Source: Marixanthomonas sp. SCSIO 43207 | GTDB lineage: Bacteria; Bacteroidota; Bacteroidia; Flavobacteriales; Flavobacteriaceae | Assembly: GCF_019904255.1 (NCBI RefSeq) | Contig: NZ_CP063203.1 | Coordinates: forward strand, 2,118,001-2,182,000 | Reading direction: 5' to 3' | Length of the DNA stretch: 64,000 bases | Part shown: one piece after another, positions 9,003 to 17,701 of the stretch | Position numbering within the stretch: the stretch's first letter is position 1 | How the letters are laid out: every line of letters begins with the position of its first letter | Program-made: the position numbers and the translations under genes | The notes under the pieces: generated by a model | What the model saw: the letters and a program-made list of their open reading frames with translations, nothing else | Databases searched by the model: none | What the model was told of the DNA's origin: nothing

Positions 9003-9343
9003 TTTAAAATATTTAAATATTTAATTGTAGCAACTTCTAATGAAAATTTTTCTTTTGCAACTTTGTGCGCATTGTATTTCTGCTGTTCATGCAAAGCTAT
9101 ATCTTTAGGATAATTACAGAAATTTTGTACCGCTTGTTGAGTAAGGTTTTCTGGTAAAACACAACCTAAATTCTCTTTTTCTATGGTTGTTTTTTGCCAG
9201 CCAGGGTGGTTAATTAAAATAGGTTTTCCTTTATTGGCAAAAAAAAGACTAATAGTAACAATTATAAATATTGGACATAATATTAATAATCCCATTAAAG
9301 CAACTAGGAAATCACAAAAGGGTTTGATAAAAAGTTTATACAT
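8984..9343 (-). pseudogene. Chimeric remnant: 5' sugar transferase fused in frame to 3' GT4 glycosyltransferase
   Basis: Open reading frame of 119 residues built from two unrelated families. Residues 1-36 ('MYKLFIKPFCDFLVALMGLL' and on) match the membrane anchor of PglC-type sugar transferases and resemble the start of the next gene. Residues from about 43 ('INHPGWQKTTIEKENLGCVL' onward) match the last quarter of a GT4 glycosyltransferase, including the tail 'AKEKFSLEVATIKYLNIL'. The join falls in 'NKGKPI' (37-42), a string that can occur in both families. No catalytic part of either enzyme remains, so the product should be inactive. The most likely origin is an in-frame deletion that removed the 3' part of one gene and the 5' part of another. 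Confidence 0.8.
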
Positions 9344-10535
9344 CTATTTTTTCCGATATTAGTTTATAGCTTCGTTCTACCAAATATTCTTTTTGTAATA
9401 ACCTCCATCCATTTTCCCCCATTTCAATTAAATTATCATTACATAATTTTGAGATAATATTCTGGATTTTTATAAGATTTCCAGCTTCGACCCAGTAACC
9501 GCAATTTGCAGACTCGATTACTCTTCCAATATCTGTGTTTACATCGGTTGCTGCCAATACTGGTTTTTTCATTTCTAGATATGCCAATAGTCGGGAAGGA
9601 AAATTCGGAATAGTAAATCTTTTATCTAAAAATATTAAGCCAACATCGCAAGCAGCAAGTAAAGCAGAATATTCAGTTTTGGGAAGTTTATTAAACAAAG
9701 TGGCATTTGATGGTTTTTTATCATCGAACCAATTTTTCAACCTGTTATATTGAGTACCATTGCCAATCACCAAAATATGCGCTGAAGGTTCATTAAGAGT
9801 AGCAATTGTTTCAATTAAAAAATCAATACCTTGAGGAATACCCAAATTACCACCATAAACGAATACAATCTTATCTAAAGGAATGTTGTACTTTTTTTTA
9901 ACCTCTCTTTTTTCTTGATTATTATACTTAATGAAAATAGGGCTAATAGTATTAGGATTTACTTCTATTTTTTCCGTAGAAAGGTTAGTGTTGTTTTCAA
10001 TTATGAATTGCTTATTAGCTTCAGACATGCAACCAATGGTATCTGATATTGCATAGAGCTCTTTCTCTTTTTTTTCAAAATACTTATGAAGCAATCCTCC
10101 TTTTTTCATCATACCCATATCTATTGCATTTTGAGGAAAAATATCTTTTAATAATAAATAGGCAAAGGCATTATCTCTATCTTTAATATATTTAATTACT
10201 TTAAAAAAAGTAATTGGGGGTGTGGAATATAAGACCAAATCAAATTTTATATCTAAAAAATATTTTTTTATAGCTTTTAAGTACTGATATTCAATTGCCA
10301 CTGTAGCCAAACCTTTTTCTAGTATATTAGTTTTGGAAATATTTAAGGTTTTTACTTGAAGATGATTTATTCCGTGATTGGTATTTAAGTTCGTACCTAT
10401 TTTTTTTCTTCTTTCCACTGGGTTTACAATAGTAACTGCATGACCTTCATTTCTAAAAACACGTAAAAGATCCTGATAAATACCTTTATCTTCAATAGAG
10501 CGAAAATCAGCAAGTGTTAAAAAAAGAATATTCAT
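9336..10535 (-). CDS. wbuB: GT4 glycosyltransferase, WbuB-like (probable L-FucNAc transferase)
   Basis: GT-B glycosyltransferase of 399 residues. The N-terminus 'MNILFLTLADFRSIEDKGIY' and the central 'LLLKDIFPQNAIDMGMM' are typical of the WbuB group. The donor-binding half has 'FVYGGNLGIPQGIDFLIETI' (near 227) and 'FPSRLLAYLEMKKPVLAATD' (near 315). WbuB-type enzymes transfer L-FucNAc in O-antigen systems, and here the gene directly follows the three UDP-L-FucNAc synthesis genes, which supports that role. It overlaps the chimeric remnant by 8 bp and starts 5 bp after fnlC. The symbol is given by family resemblance. Confidence 0.78.
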   Translation of the reverse strand: MNILFLTLADFRSIEDKGIYQDLLRVFRNEGHAVTIVNPVERRKKIGTNLNTNHGINHLQVKTLNISKTNILEKGLATVAIEYQYLKAIKKYFLDIKFDLVLYSTPPITFFKVIKYIKDRDNAFAYLLLKDIFPQNAIDMGMMKKGGLLHKYFEKKEKELYAISDTIGCMSEANKQFIIENNTNLSTEKIEVNPNTISPIFIKYNNQEKREVKKKYNIPLDKIVFVYGGNLGIPQGIDFLIETIATLNEPSAHILVIGNGTQYNRLKNWFDDKKPSNATLFNKLPKTEYSALLAACDVGLIFLDKRFTIPNFPSRLLAYLEMKKPVLAATDVNTDIGRVIESANCGYWVEAGNLIKIQNIISKLCNDNLIEMGENGWRLLQKEYLVERSYKLISEKIDV

Positions 10536-10540
10536 TGATT

Positions 10541-11677
10541 TTAGTTTTCGTTCCAGACTACACGTTTAACATAATCAGTATAAGATATAATAATCCTTAC
10601 AACTTTCTCTGATACATTAGGCATACTATAATCAGAAACTTCACGAAAATTTCTTTTACTTTCAACCTCTTGGGATGTAACTTGATTTAAACCTTGCAAA
10701 ATTCGAGTTGGGCTTAATCCCACCATCATTACAGATGCCTCTTCCATAGCTTCAGGTCTTTCGTGTGCTTCACGAATATTTAGCGCTCTAAAATTTAAAA
10801 TTGAAGATTCTTCTGAAATTGTACCCGAATCGCTTAATACTGTATGTGATTGCATTTGCAAAGCATTATAATCATTGAATCCCAAAGGTTTTAAAAATTG
10901 AATTTCAGGACGCATTTCAATTTTCTTCTTTTCAATCATGTTACGGGTGCGGGGGTGTGTACTAACAATAATTGGCAATTTATATTGTTTAGCAATTTGA
11001 TTCAAACTTTCCATTAAATTGGTAAAGTTATTTTCATTACTAATGTTTTCTTCGCGATGCGCAGATACCACAAAGTAATTGTGCTTTTTAAGGGACAGTC
11101 TTTCTAAAACATTCGATGATTCAATTTTTGACATATAGTGATTCAATACTTCAAACATAGGCGAACCAGTTTTTATTATGTGGTCTGCAGGTAACCCTTC
11201 ATGCAGTAAATATTCTCGGGCAATATCACTATAGGTAAGGTTGATATCAGCAGTGTGATCCACTATTTTACGATTGGTTTCTTCTGGTACTCGTTGATCA
11301 AAACATCGGTTACCTGCTTCCATGTGAAAAATAGGAATGTGCCTTTTCTTCGCAGGAATGGCACATAAACAACTATTTGTGTCACCCAATACTAAAAAGG
11401 CATCTGGTTGAATTTCTTCTAATAATGGATCTACTTTTATCAATATATTTCCTATTGTTTCGGTAGCAGTTTTACCCGCAGCTTCTAAAAAGTAATCGGG
11501 TTTTCTAATTTCAAGATCATCAAAGAATATCTGGTTTAATTCGTAATCATAGTTTTGCCCGGTATGAACCAATATATGATCAATCGCTTCTGATGTGTCC
11601 AATGCTGTTAGCACACGAGATAATCGTATTATTTCTGGTCGTGTACCAACAACTGTCATTACTTTTAATTTTTTCAT
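10541..11677 (-). CDS. fnlC: UDP-2-acetamido-2,6-dideoxy-hexulose/UDP-FucNAc C2 epimerase (FnlC/CapG/WbjD)
   Basis: Non-hydrolysing 2-epimerase of 378 residues with 'VVGTRPEIIRLSRVL' near residue 10, 'LVLGDTNSCLCAIPAKK' near 95, 'IFHMEAGNRCFDQRVPEETN' near 116 and 'SAHREENIS' near 210. It belongs to the WecB superfamily, but its own second copy (19222-20331) is the more WecB-like of the two. Position after fnlB and before wbuB assigns it the last step of UDP-L-FucNAc synthesis, C2 epimerisation. 'DSGTISEESSILNF' near 286 is also characteristic of this branch. Confidence 0.88.
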   Translation of the reverse strand: MKKLKVMTVVGTRPEIIRLSRVLTALDTSEAIDHILVHTGQNYDYELNQIFFDDLEIRKPDYFLEAAGKTATETIGNILIKVDPLLEEIQPDAFLVLGDTNSCLCAIPAKKRHIPIFHMEAGNRCFDQRVPEETNRKIVDHTADINLTYSDIAREYLLHEGLPADHIIKTGSPMFEVLNHYMSKIESSNVLERLSLKKHNYFVVSAHREENISNENNFTNLMESLNQIAKQYKLPIIVSTHPRTRNMIEKKKIEMRPEIQFLKPLGFNDYNALQMQSHTVLSDSGTISEESSILNFRALNIREAHERPEAMEEASVMMVGLSPTRILQGLNQVTSQEVESKRNFREVSDYSMPNVSEKVVRIIISYTDYVKRVVWNEN

Positions 11678-11697
11678 ATTTATTACTTTAATATATT

Positions 11698-12816
11698 TTA
11701 TACTTCTTCAAAATAAGTGTCTGCATCGTCTGGATTATAGGGTTCGTTAATCCAAAAATTTGTGTATAAAATATCATCACCAATATTTTTAATATTATGC
11801 GTGTACCAGATAGGCATATCTACATATGCAGGGGTATCTCCATCGAGATAAAAATTGAAAACTTCATCAGTACCTATTTTACGAAGTTGTATAAGCGCTT
11901 TTCCTTTAATGACTGCAAATCGTTCTATTTTTCGGGTATGGTAATGGTTTCCTCGTGTTATACCTGGGACTGTTGTGGAGAACGAAACTTGACCGCCCAC
12001 ACCCAAACGGATAATTTCTACAAAACTTCCGCGGGGGTCTGTATGCTGTGTAAATGGAACAGGAAAGTGATTTTCTATATCCATATAGCATCGAAACGTA
12101 TTAAATAGATTCAATTCAAAAGTTGTTGATAGGGTAGGGATTTCACCTTTTTCTTGATATATTCTTTTATAAGACTTCAACAAGGCTAATAATTCTGAAA
12201 CCTTTGCTTCTGCTGTATGCTTTATCGTGCATAAGGGTTCAGCTGTTTTCATTTTAATTTTTTCTATAATTTGACTAACTAGTTCACCTACATAAATTAG
12301 CTTTAAATTTCCGTCTATATCAATTTTTGGTGTTTCATTATGAGCAATTTGATGGGCAAAAGTCGCTACTACAGAATTATAATAGGGGTGTCCAAATGGA
12401 CCAAATACGTTAGGGATGACCATCCCGGTAAATATAGCGTTATTTTTATAGGCCCAGTCTTGAAAAAGCGTCCTGCCTTCTTTTTTCGACTTTCCGTACA
12501 AATTATCCCGTTCTTCTTGAGAAGAAGAAGAAAATAAAACATGAGGTGTACTTTGTGTACGCTCCATAGAATCGATTAATTTTTGAACCAATTCGATATT
12601 GGTTTCAAAAATCACTTCTGGATTATTATGTCTGTTCATGGCCGCCAAATGCACAACGACATCACAAGAGGATACAAATGTATCTAAAGCATTATTATCT
12701 TCGAAAAAACTTCTTTCAAAAGTAATTCTCTCAAATGTATCGGGTTGAAGTCCTAATGTATTGTACAAATGAGTTCCTATAAAGCCTTTTTGTCCGGTAA
12801 TTCCTATTTTCAACAT
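11698..12816 (-). CDS. fnlB: NADPH-dependent reductase with C-terminal cupin (FnlB/CapF/WbjC)
   Basis: Bifunctional protein of 372 residues. The N-terminal extended SDR domain has 'GITGQKGFIGTHL' (5-17) for the cofactor. The C-terminal cupin runs from about 245, with 'GGQVSFSTTVPGITRGNHYH' near 273 carrying the metal-binding His pair, and 'PIWYTHNIKNIGDD' near 334. In the Cap5F family the cupin epimerises C3 and the SDR domain reduces the C4 keto group, giving UDP-6-deoxy-L-talNAc. The gene sits between a cupin gene and fnlC in one operon. Both halves look intact. Confidence 0.9.
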   Translation of the reverse strand: MLKIGITGQKGFIGTHLYNTLGLQPDTFERITFERSFFEDNNALDTFVSSCDVVVHLAAMNRHNNPEVIFETNIELVQKLIDSMERTQSTPHVLFSSSSQEERDNLYGKSKKEGRTLFQDWAYKNNAIFTGMVIPNVFGPFGHPYYNSVVATFAHQIAHNETPKIDIDGNLKLIYVGELVSQIIEKIKMKTAEPLCTIKHTAEAKVSELLALLKSYKRIYQEKGEIPTLSTTFELNLFNTFRCYMDIENHFPVPFTQHTDPRGSFVEIIRLGVGGQVSFSTTVPGITRGNHYHTRKIERFAVIKGKALIQLRKIGTDEVFNFYLDGDTPAYVDMPIWYTHNIKNIGDDILYTNFWINEPYNPDDADTYFEEV

Positions 12817-12837
12817 TATATTTTCTAACTTATACTT

Positions 12838-13266
12838 TTACTTTTTATTAAAATACGTGGCATCAAAACGAAATTCATCGTTTAGTTCATCAAGTCCATA
12901 ATCAGCCATCACTAATAGTTTAGAATTTCCTTCTACATCTTGAATACTGCTTACATAGCCCGAAGGTATATGTAAAATATCCATACTTTCTGAAGTTAGG
13001 GTATAATGATATTTTTCAAGATTTTTTGAAGGATGCTCCCAATTATCTATTTTAATTAATTTGATTTCAAAAACTCCAATTACTGCTGTAAACCAACGTT
13101 GCTCAACTTTATGTCCTTGCCAAGCTCTTATAGTTTCCATATTAGCATTTGAAATAGAATAGATACGCTTTACATCTGAAACATCAAAATCATTATTAAA
13201 CGATAGCGTGCCCCTTTTATCTGTGTAACTTCCCCCAGAAATTAGTGTAGGTTTCATTGTTATCAT
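12838..13266 (-). CDS. WxcM-like/QdtA-type cupin, possible sugar isomerase
   Basis: Small cupin of 142 residues. 'GSYTDKRGTLSFNNDFD' at the start and 'ETIRAWQGHKVEQRWFTAVI' near residue 44 match the WxcM C-terminal/FdtA-like group, some of which are 3,4-ketoisomerases of dTDP-sugars. 'ILHIPSGYVSSIQDVE' near 97 forms the second cupin motif. It lies 5 bp after fnlA and 21 bp before fnlB, that is inside the FucNAc set, but no UDP-FucNAc step is known to need it. An ATG at 13257 (MKPTLIS) is an alternative start. Function is not resolved. Confidence 0.75.
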   Translation of the reverse strand: MITMKPTLISGGSYTDKRGTLSFNNDFDVSDVKRIYSISNANMETIRAWQGHKVEQRWFTAVIGVFEIKLIKIDNWEHPSKNLEKYHYTLTSESMDILHIPSGYVSSIQDVEGNSKLLVMADYGLDELNDEFRFDATYFNKK

Positions 13267-13271
13267 AAAAT

Positions 13272-14306
13272 TTAGTTTGGATATTGTGTGATATCCTCAC
13301 CGAAAATCTCTCTACGGATTAAGGGTAATTTTTTCAATAATTCCTTCATTCCTTTTACTCCAAGTTGTTCAGTGTTATGAGAGTTATAGTCTTCAATTTT
13401 TGAAATAGCTTCCTCGCCTTCAGAATAATACTGTGCGTAATTTAAATCTCTATTATCAGCCGGAATGCGGTAGAATTCGCCCATGTCTTCGGCTTTTAGC
13501 ATTTCTTCCCGGGTGCATAAGGTTTCAAATAATTTTTCACCGTGGCGGGTTCCTATAATTTTTATTTCATTTTCAGCATTGGCCAATTCTTTAAGCGCTT
13601 CGGCTAGGTCACCAATAGTACCAGCAGGAGCTTTATTAACAAAAAGATCACCTGGATTTCCGTTTTCAAAGGCAAACAATACCAATTCTACAGCCTCCTC
13701 TAATGACATTAAAAAACGAGTCATCTTGGGATCAGTAATTGTTATTGCTTTTTTATCTTGTATTTGTTTTAAAAACAAAGGGATTACAGAGCCTCTTGAG
13801 GCCATAACATTTCCATAGCGGGTCAAGCAAACAGTAGTATTTGTGTTATTTCGGGAAGCTGCAACAGCTACTTTTTCCATTAAAGCTTTGGAAATCCCCA
13901 TAGCGTTTATTGGATAAGCTGCTTTATCCGTACTTAAACAAATTACTTTTTTAACGTTATTGTAGGCTGCTGCATCGATTACGTTTTGAGTTCCCAACAC
14001 ATTGGTTCGGGTGGCTTCCAATGGAAAAAATTCACACGAAGGAACTTGTTTTAGCGCCGCAGCATGAAATATATAATCTACGTTACGGGTCGCGCGTTCT
14101 ATACTGTCATAATTACGAACATCACCAATGTAAAAACGAAGCTTATCATTTTTAAGTGTAGTGCGCATATCATCCTGCTTTTTCTCGTCACGGGAAAAAA
14201 TACGAATTTCGCTAAAGTGGTCTGTATATAAAAAACGTTGTAATACGGCATTACCAAATGAGCCTGTGCCACCGCTAATTAAGAGTGTTTTGTTTTTAAT
14301 TTTCAT
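13272..14306 (-). CDS. fnlA: UDP-GlcNAc 4,6-dehydratase/5-epimerase (FnlA/CapE/WbjB)
   Basis: Extended SDR enzyme of 344 residues: 'LISGGTGSFGNAVLQRFL' (9-26) binds NADP, and 'LSTDKAAYPINAMGISK' near 121 contains the Met-x3-Lys active site of inverting 4,6-dehydratases. 'RHGEKLFETLCTREEM' near 254 is typical of CapE. It starts UDP-L-FucNAc synthesis by turning UDP-GlcNAc into the 4-keto-6-deoxy L-arabino product. Its start overlaps the end of the upstream glycosyltransferase gene by 11 bp, so translation may be coupled. With 10541-12816 it completes the three-step pathway. Confidence 0.93.
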   Translation of the reverse strand: MKIKNKTLLISGGTGSFGNAVLQRFLYTDHFSEIRIFSRDEKKQDDMRTTLKNDKLRFYIGDVRNYDSIERATRNVDYIFHAAALKQVPSCEFFPLEATRTNVLGTQNVIDAAAYNNVKKVICLSTDKAAYPINAMGISKALMEKVAVAASRNNTNTTVCLTRYGNVMASRGSVIPLFLKQIQDKKAITITDPKMTRFLMSLEEAVELVLFAFENGNPGDLFVNKAPAGTIGDLAEALKELANAENEIKIIGTRHGEKLFETLCTREEMLKAEDMGEFYRIPADNRDLNYAQYYSEGEEAISKIEDYNSHNTEQLGVKGMKELLKKLPLIRREIFGEDITQYPN

Positions 14307-15420
14307 TTAATAAAGATTTATAGATGTCAATCCATATATGAATTTGTAAATCAATTTTAAACATCTCATCTATTAATTTATAACTGTTTTTACGCATTTC
14401 TTGGTATTCTTTAAAATTTAATGATAATAAAGAATCAATAGCTTTTGATAATGTCTTTGGGTCATTTGAAACATGGATACCTGCCTTATAATCCTCTAAT
14501 ATTTTCCAAGGTGTACCTTTTGACGCAATAACAGGAGTTCCCTGATTTAAAGATTCTACAACTACATTTCCAAAATTTTCTGTTTCACTCGCTAAAATTA
14601 ATGCGAATGACTCAGCATAAATCTTTTCTTTTTTAACACCCTCAAGGTGTCCTTTAAATACTATTTTATTTTGCAAATTTAACTTATTAATTAAAGACAC
14701 CAATTTCTCTTTATAGCTATTATGTCTTTCCTCTTGTTTTCCAACAATAAAAAATTTAGAACTGGACTTTAAAAAAGTTTCACTTAAGGCTAAAGCTTCA
14801 ATAATCTTATCTAAGCTTTTTATAGGGTGTATCCTGCCAACATATAATAGGTTTTCACTATTTTTTAGATTAAGTCTCTCTGAAGGAGCAATAAGATTTG
14901 GAATCTCGACTATTTTATTTTTAGGAAATATTTTTTGTATGCTCTTTGTCTCCTCGGAAGAAGTACTATGATATACTACATTTCTATTTAATGATTTATA
15001 CAGGGACAAGAGTGGTTTCTTTTTCCAAGTGCTAAACTTTAATGCATTTTTATTTAATTCACCCCGTACAGACCAGATTATTTTTTTATTTCTGTCAAAA
15101 AGTGAGCAATAAAGAAAACTATAAATTGAAAAGGGGCTAAATAAACTATTTAAATGTAGGATGTCAGTTTTTGAAATTTCTTTTGATAATCTTTTTCTCG
15201 TTTTTAAAGAGGTGACCCCTTTTTTTCCATAAAACACATCGCCACAATTTAATTTCAACCATTCATTAGCTTTAATATTAACTTTTATACCCACCATAGT
15301 TGTTATGATAGCAGGTTCAATGTCATTGTTTTTTAAAGCAGAGCAGTGCCAATAAAGCGTATTACATGGGCCTCCAATTTGGGAGGGGTAAAAAGCACCT
15401 AATGGGAAGAATATTTTCAT
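14296..15420 (-). CDS. GT4 glycosyltransferase
   Basis: GT-B enzyme of 374 residues. N-terminal 'FPLGAFYPSQIGGPCNTLYW' (5-24) is the acceptor-side glycine-rich loop. The donor domain has 'LLYVGRIHPIKSLDKIIEAL' near 192, 'KIVFKGHLEGVKKEKIYAES' near 250 and 'ILASETENFGNVVVESLNQG' near 276 with the E-x7-E motif. It shares 'SxRGELNKNALKFSTWKK' style features with the gene at 46-1140, which suggests a common subfamily. It would add a repeat-unit sugar. Overlap with fnlA places it in the operon. Donor is unknown. Confidence 0.87.
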   Translation of the reverse strand: MKIFFPLGAFYPSQIGGPCNTLYWHCSALKNNDIEPAIITTMVGIKVNIKANEWLKLNCGDVFYGKKGVTSLKTRKRLSKEISKTDILHLNSLFSPFSIYSFLYCSLFDRNKKIIWSVRGELNKNALKFSTWKKKPLLSLYKSLNRNVVYHSTSSEETKSIQKIFPKNKIVEIPNLIAPSERLNLKNSENLLYVGRIHPIKSLDKIIEALALSETFLKSSSKFFIVGKQEERHNSYKEKLVSLINKLNLQNKIVFKGHLEGVKKEKIYAESFALILASETENFGNVVVESLNQGTPVIASKGTPWKILEDYKAGIHVSNDPKTLSKAIDSLLSLNFKEYQEMRKNSYKLIDEMFKIDLQIHIWIDIYKSLLNEN

Positions 15421-15489
15421 TGTATTTAAATTTTATTATCTATATGAAGAAAAATGTTTATTGGCTAGGTGATTTTTGTTTATTAGCTA

Positions 15490-16431
15490 TTAAAAACCTT
15501 CACCATATATTTTTACATCAGAAATAAAAATTAAGCCTTTAATTGCGAAATATACTAATGAAATTAAAGTGGCAAAATTTAATCCTTTTTTATATTGTAA
15601 ACCATAATATAAAAATATTCCAAAAGACAGTATAACCAATCTTGAATTACCTATGAAATAAGCTAAAACAATAATAGGCAGATGCATTATAAGAACGGTA
15701 AACCTATCATTTTTTTTATATATTAAACTAAGCACCAAAAAAATAGTAGGTTTTAAAACCTCACTTAAACCTGATTGAGATTTATATGCAATAAACTTTT
15801 CACTTATTGACTCAAAAAAGAAGTAATAAGGTATTGATATCAATAAAAAAATTATTAATAAGAAGCTTAATACTTTACCAGTTTTCAAAGTATAAATATT
15901 TTTTAATTGCGATTTAATTTCAACATTAAATTTAGGTATTAGTAAAATTAGTGTCTGAAAATGTGTTAAAATAGCTAAAAACACTGAAACAAGATTAAGT
16001 TTATTATTCTTAAAGCTAAAAGAAAGTAAAAAAAGCAAAAGGGATACTTTTAATCTTTCAGCGGGTATTAATAATACTAATAGATAAAAATTTAGTGAAA
16101 ATAAAATAAGTAAAGTAGGATGCATTCCGATCATTAACAATCGCTTTGAAACGATAAACCCAAAAATTGCATTAATGATTGAAAAAAGAAGAGTTTTACT
16201 TATTAATGTATTAAATATATAAATTAAAATATAATAAATGGGCTCGCTAGCCCCTAAGCTCCCTTTATAAAATAGATAACCATCCAATAAAGAAAAACGG
16301 TGTAAACCTTTATAAAAATGAGTATAATATAACTGATCCCCTCCAGTATATAAATGAAAGAGATATAAGCTGATAAAAAAACAGTATATCGAAAACCCTA
16401 AAGAAAGGATAAATGTTTTCTTGCTATTCAC
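15490..16431 (-). CDS. wzy: EpsG-like polysaccharide polymerase (Wzy)
   Basis: Integral membrane protein of 313 residues with about nine or ten hydrophobic segments. The N-terminal part 'YLFHLYTGGDQLYYTHFYKG' (23-42) is typical of EpsG-family polymerases, and the locus otherwise lacks a polymerase. It should join lipid-linked repeat units in the periplasm after flipping. Its start overlaps the stop of the upstream glycosyltransferase by 4 bp (ATGA). Sequence identity within this family is low, so the call depends on topology, the N-terminal motif and position between glycosyltransferases and the flippase. Confidence 0.75.
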   Translation of the reverse strand: MNSKKTFILSLGFSIYCFFISLYLFHLYTGGDQLYYTHFYKGLHRFSLLDGYLFYKGSLGASEPIYYILIYIFNTLISKTLLFSIINAIFGFIVSKRLLMIGMHPTLLILFSLNFYLLVLLIPAERLKVSLLLFLLSFSFKNNKLNLVSVFLAILTHFQTLILLIPKFNVEIKSQLKNIYTLKTGKVLSFLLIIFLLISIPYYFFFESISEKFIAYKSQSGLSEVLKPTIFLVLSLIYKKNDRFTVLIMHLPIIVLAYFIGNSRLVILSFGIFLYYGLQYKKGLNFATLISLVYFAIKGLIFISDVKIYGEGF

Positions 16432-17660
16432 AGTTTTCTTAATAAAATATTTAAAAGAAATTTAGAAAATGGATAAAAAATTAAATAAATTCGATTAAGT
16501 TTATTTTGACCAGAATTCTCAAACTCATTTATTTTTTTTAAAACCTCAGTGTTTAAAGTTTTTGATTCCTCTATAGGTTTTGCAATTAACATCAATAGGG
16601 ATTTACTGTTTTTATTCCAATTGAGGTTTTCAAGAGCATAAATTCTTGCAGCTTTTTTCTTATCTACTATTTCTTTTTTAGATGATTCAAGTTCTTCAAT
16701 GATTTTAGTTAAATGTAATATGTTAATCTCGCATTGTGGCCAGTAATATCCATCTGATCGTGTAAACATTTTATCTATTTTTATAACTTTGCCGAAATTA
16801 AAATGCACAAATTCGTTCATCGGGGGGTTATCTGGTACAATCAAAGCCAAACCACTACTTATTGCTTCTGCTATAGTTAATCCTAAACCATCTAACCGGG
16901 CTGGATATATATATACATCTCCTTCCTTGTATAATCCTGGTGCAGTAATAGTTTTAGTAATTACCTTTAACTTTTTGTTAATCAATAGCTTAGATATTTT
17001 GGATTTTAGTTCAGGGAAGATTTCATTCAATTCAACTTGTGTATGAATAATAAGCTTGGTATTTTGAACATTAGCATTGTAAAGAGCCTCCAATAATTGA
17101 TCTGTACCTTTTCTAATCGGATTCATACCTGCAGAATGAAAAATAGTAATATTATCAGTATCAACTAAACAATTTTTTTCTGATTTAGGCTTAAACAAGT
17201 CAACATTAGTTCCCCAAGGAATGTATGTTGCACCTGTATGCCATTTAAAAGCATTATAATGTCTCTTTGTATTACATATCAAATAGTCAAAAGCTTCAAA
17301 TAAAGGGATTGTTTTTTCGGTGTAATAATCAATATATGCAATAGTAGTTATATTTAAATCTTTACACCATAAGACAGGAGGAAACCAACTTTGTTCGTTA
17401 AAAATAATCTTTTGAATTTTATTTTTTTTGATCCATTTTATAAATTCAGTTTTATCTATTACAGTAGAGTTAATAGGACTACCAATACGCTTTCCCCAAA
17501 ATACGTTTTCTTTATCCCATTTTGGATCACCGATAGCATAATCTTCTCCGCCTCGTGCATAGATAAAAATATCATGATGTTTAGCCAGCGTTTCTTCAAA
17601 TTGTTTAGAGACATAAGCTGCTCCGCGTTCAAACCAAGTTGTTACAATTCCTACTTTCAT
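16428..17660 (-). CDS. GT4 glycosyltransferase
   Basis: Protein of 410 residues. 'VGIVTTWFERGAAYVSKQFE' (3-22) is the N-terminal nucleotide-fold loop. The donor half shows 'IFHSAGMNPIRKGTDQLLEA' near 174 and 'YIYPARLDGLGLTIAEAISS' near 252, with the Glu residues of the GT4 signature, then 'ALIVPDNPPMNEFVHF'. It should add a sugar to the repeat unit at the cytoplasmic face. It overlaps the polymerase gene by 4 bp. Acceptor and donor cannot be assigned. Confidence 0.85.
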   Translation of the reverse strand: MKVGIVTTWFERGAAYVSKQFEETLAKHHDIFIYARGGEDYAIGDPKWDKENVFWGKRIGSPINSTVIDKTEFIKWIKKNKIQKIIFNEQSWFPPVLWCKDLNITTIAYIDYYTEKTIPLFEAFDYLICNTKRHYNAFKWHTGATYIPWGTNVDLFKPKSEKNCLVDTDNITIFHSAGMNPIRKGTDQLLEALYNANVQNTKLIIHTQVELNEIFPELKSKISKLLINKKLKVITKTITAPGLYKEGDVYIYPARLDGLGLTIAEAISSGLALIVPDNPPMNEFVHFNFGKVIKIDKMFTRSDGYYWPQCEINILHLTKIIEELESSKKEIVDKKKAARIYALENLNWNKNSKSLLMLIAKPIEESKTLNTEVLKKINEFENSGQNKLNRIYLIFYPFSKFLLNILLRKL

Positions 17661-17701
17661 CTATTATAAATTTATTAATTCTGAACTTTCTAAGTAAACT
17701 A

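Noticed and set aside
13483-13818. 111-codon open frame antisense to fnlA
   Set aside because: Overlaps the clear SDR gene and shows no protein-like pattern.
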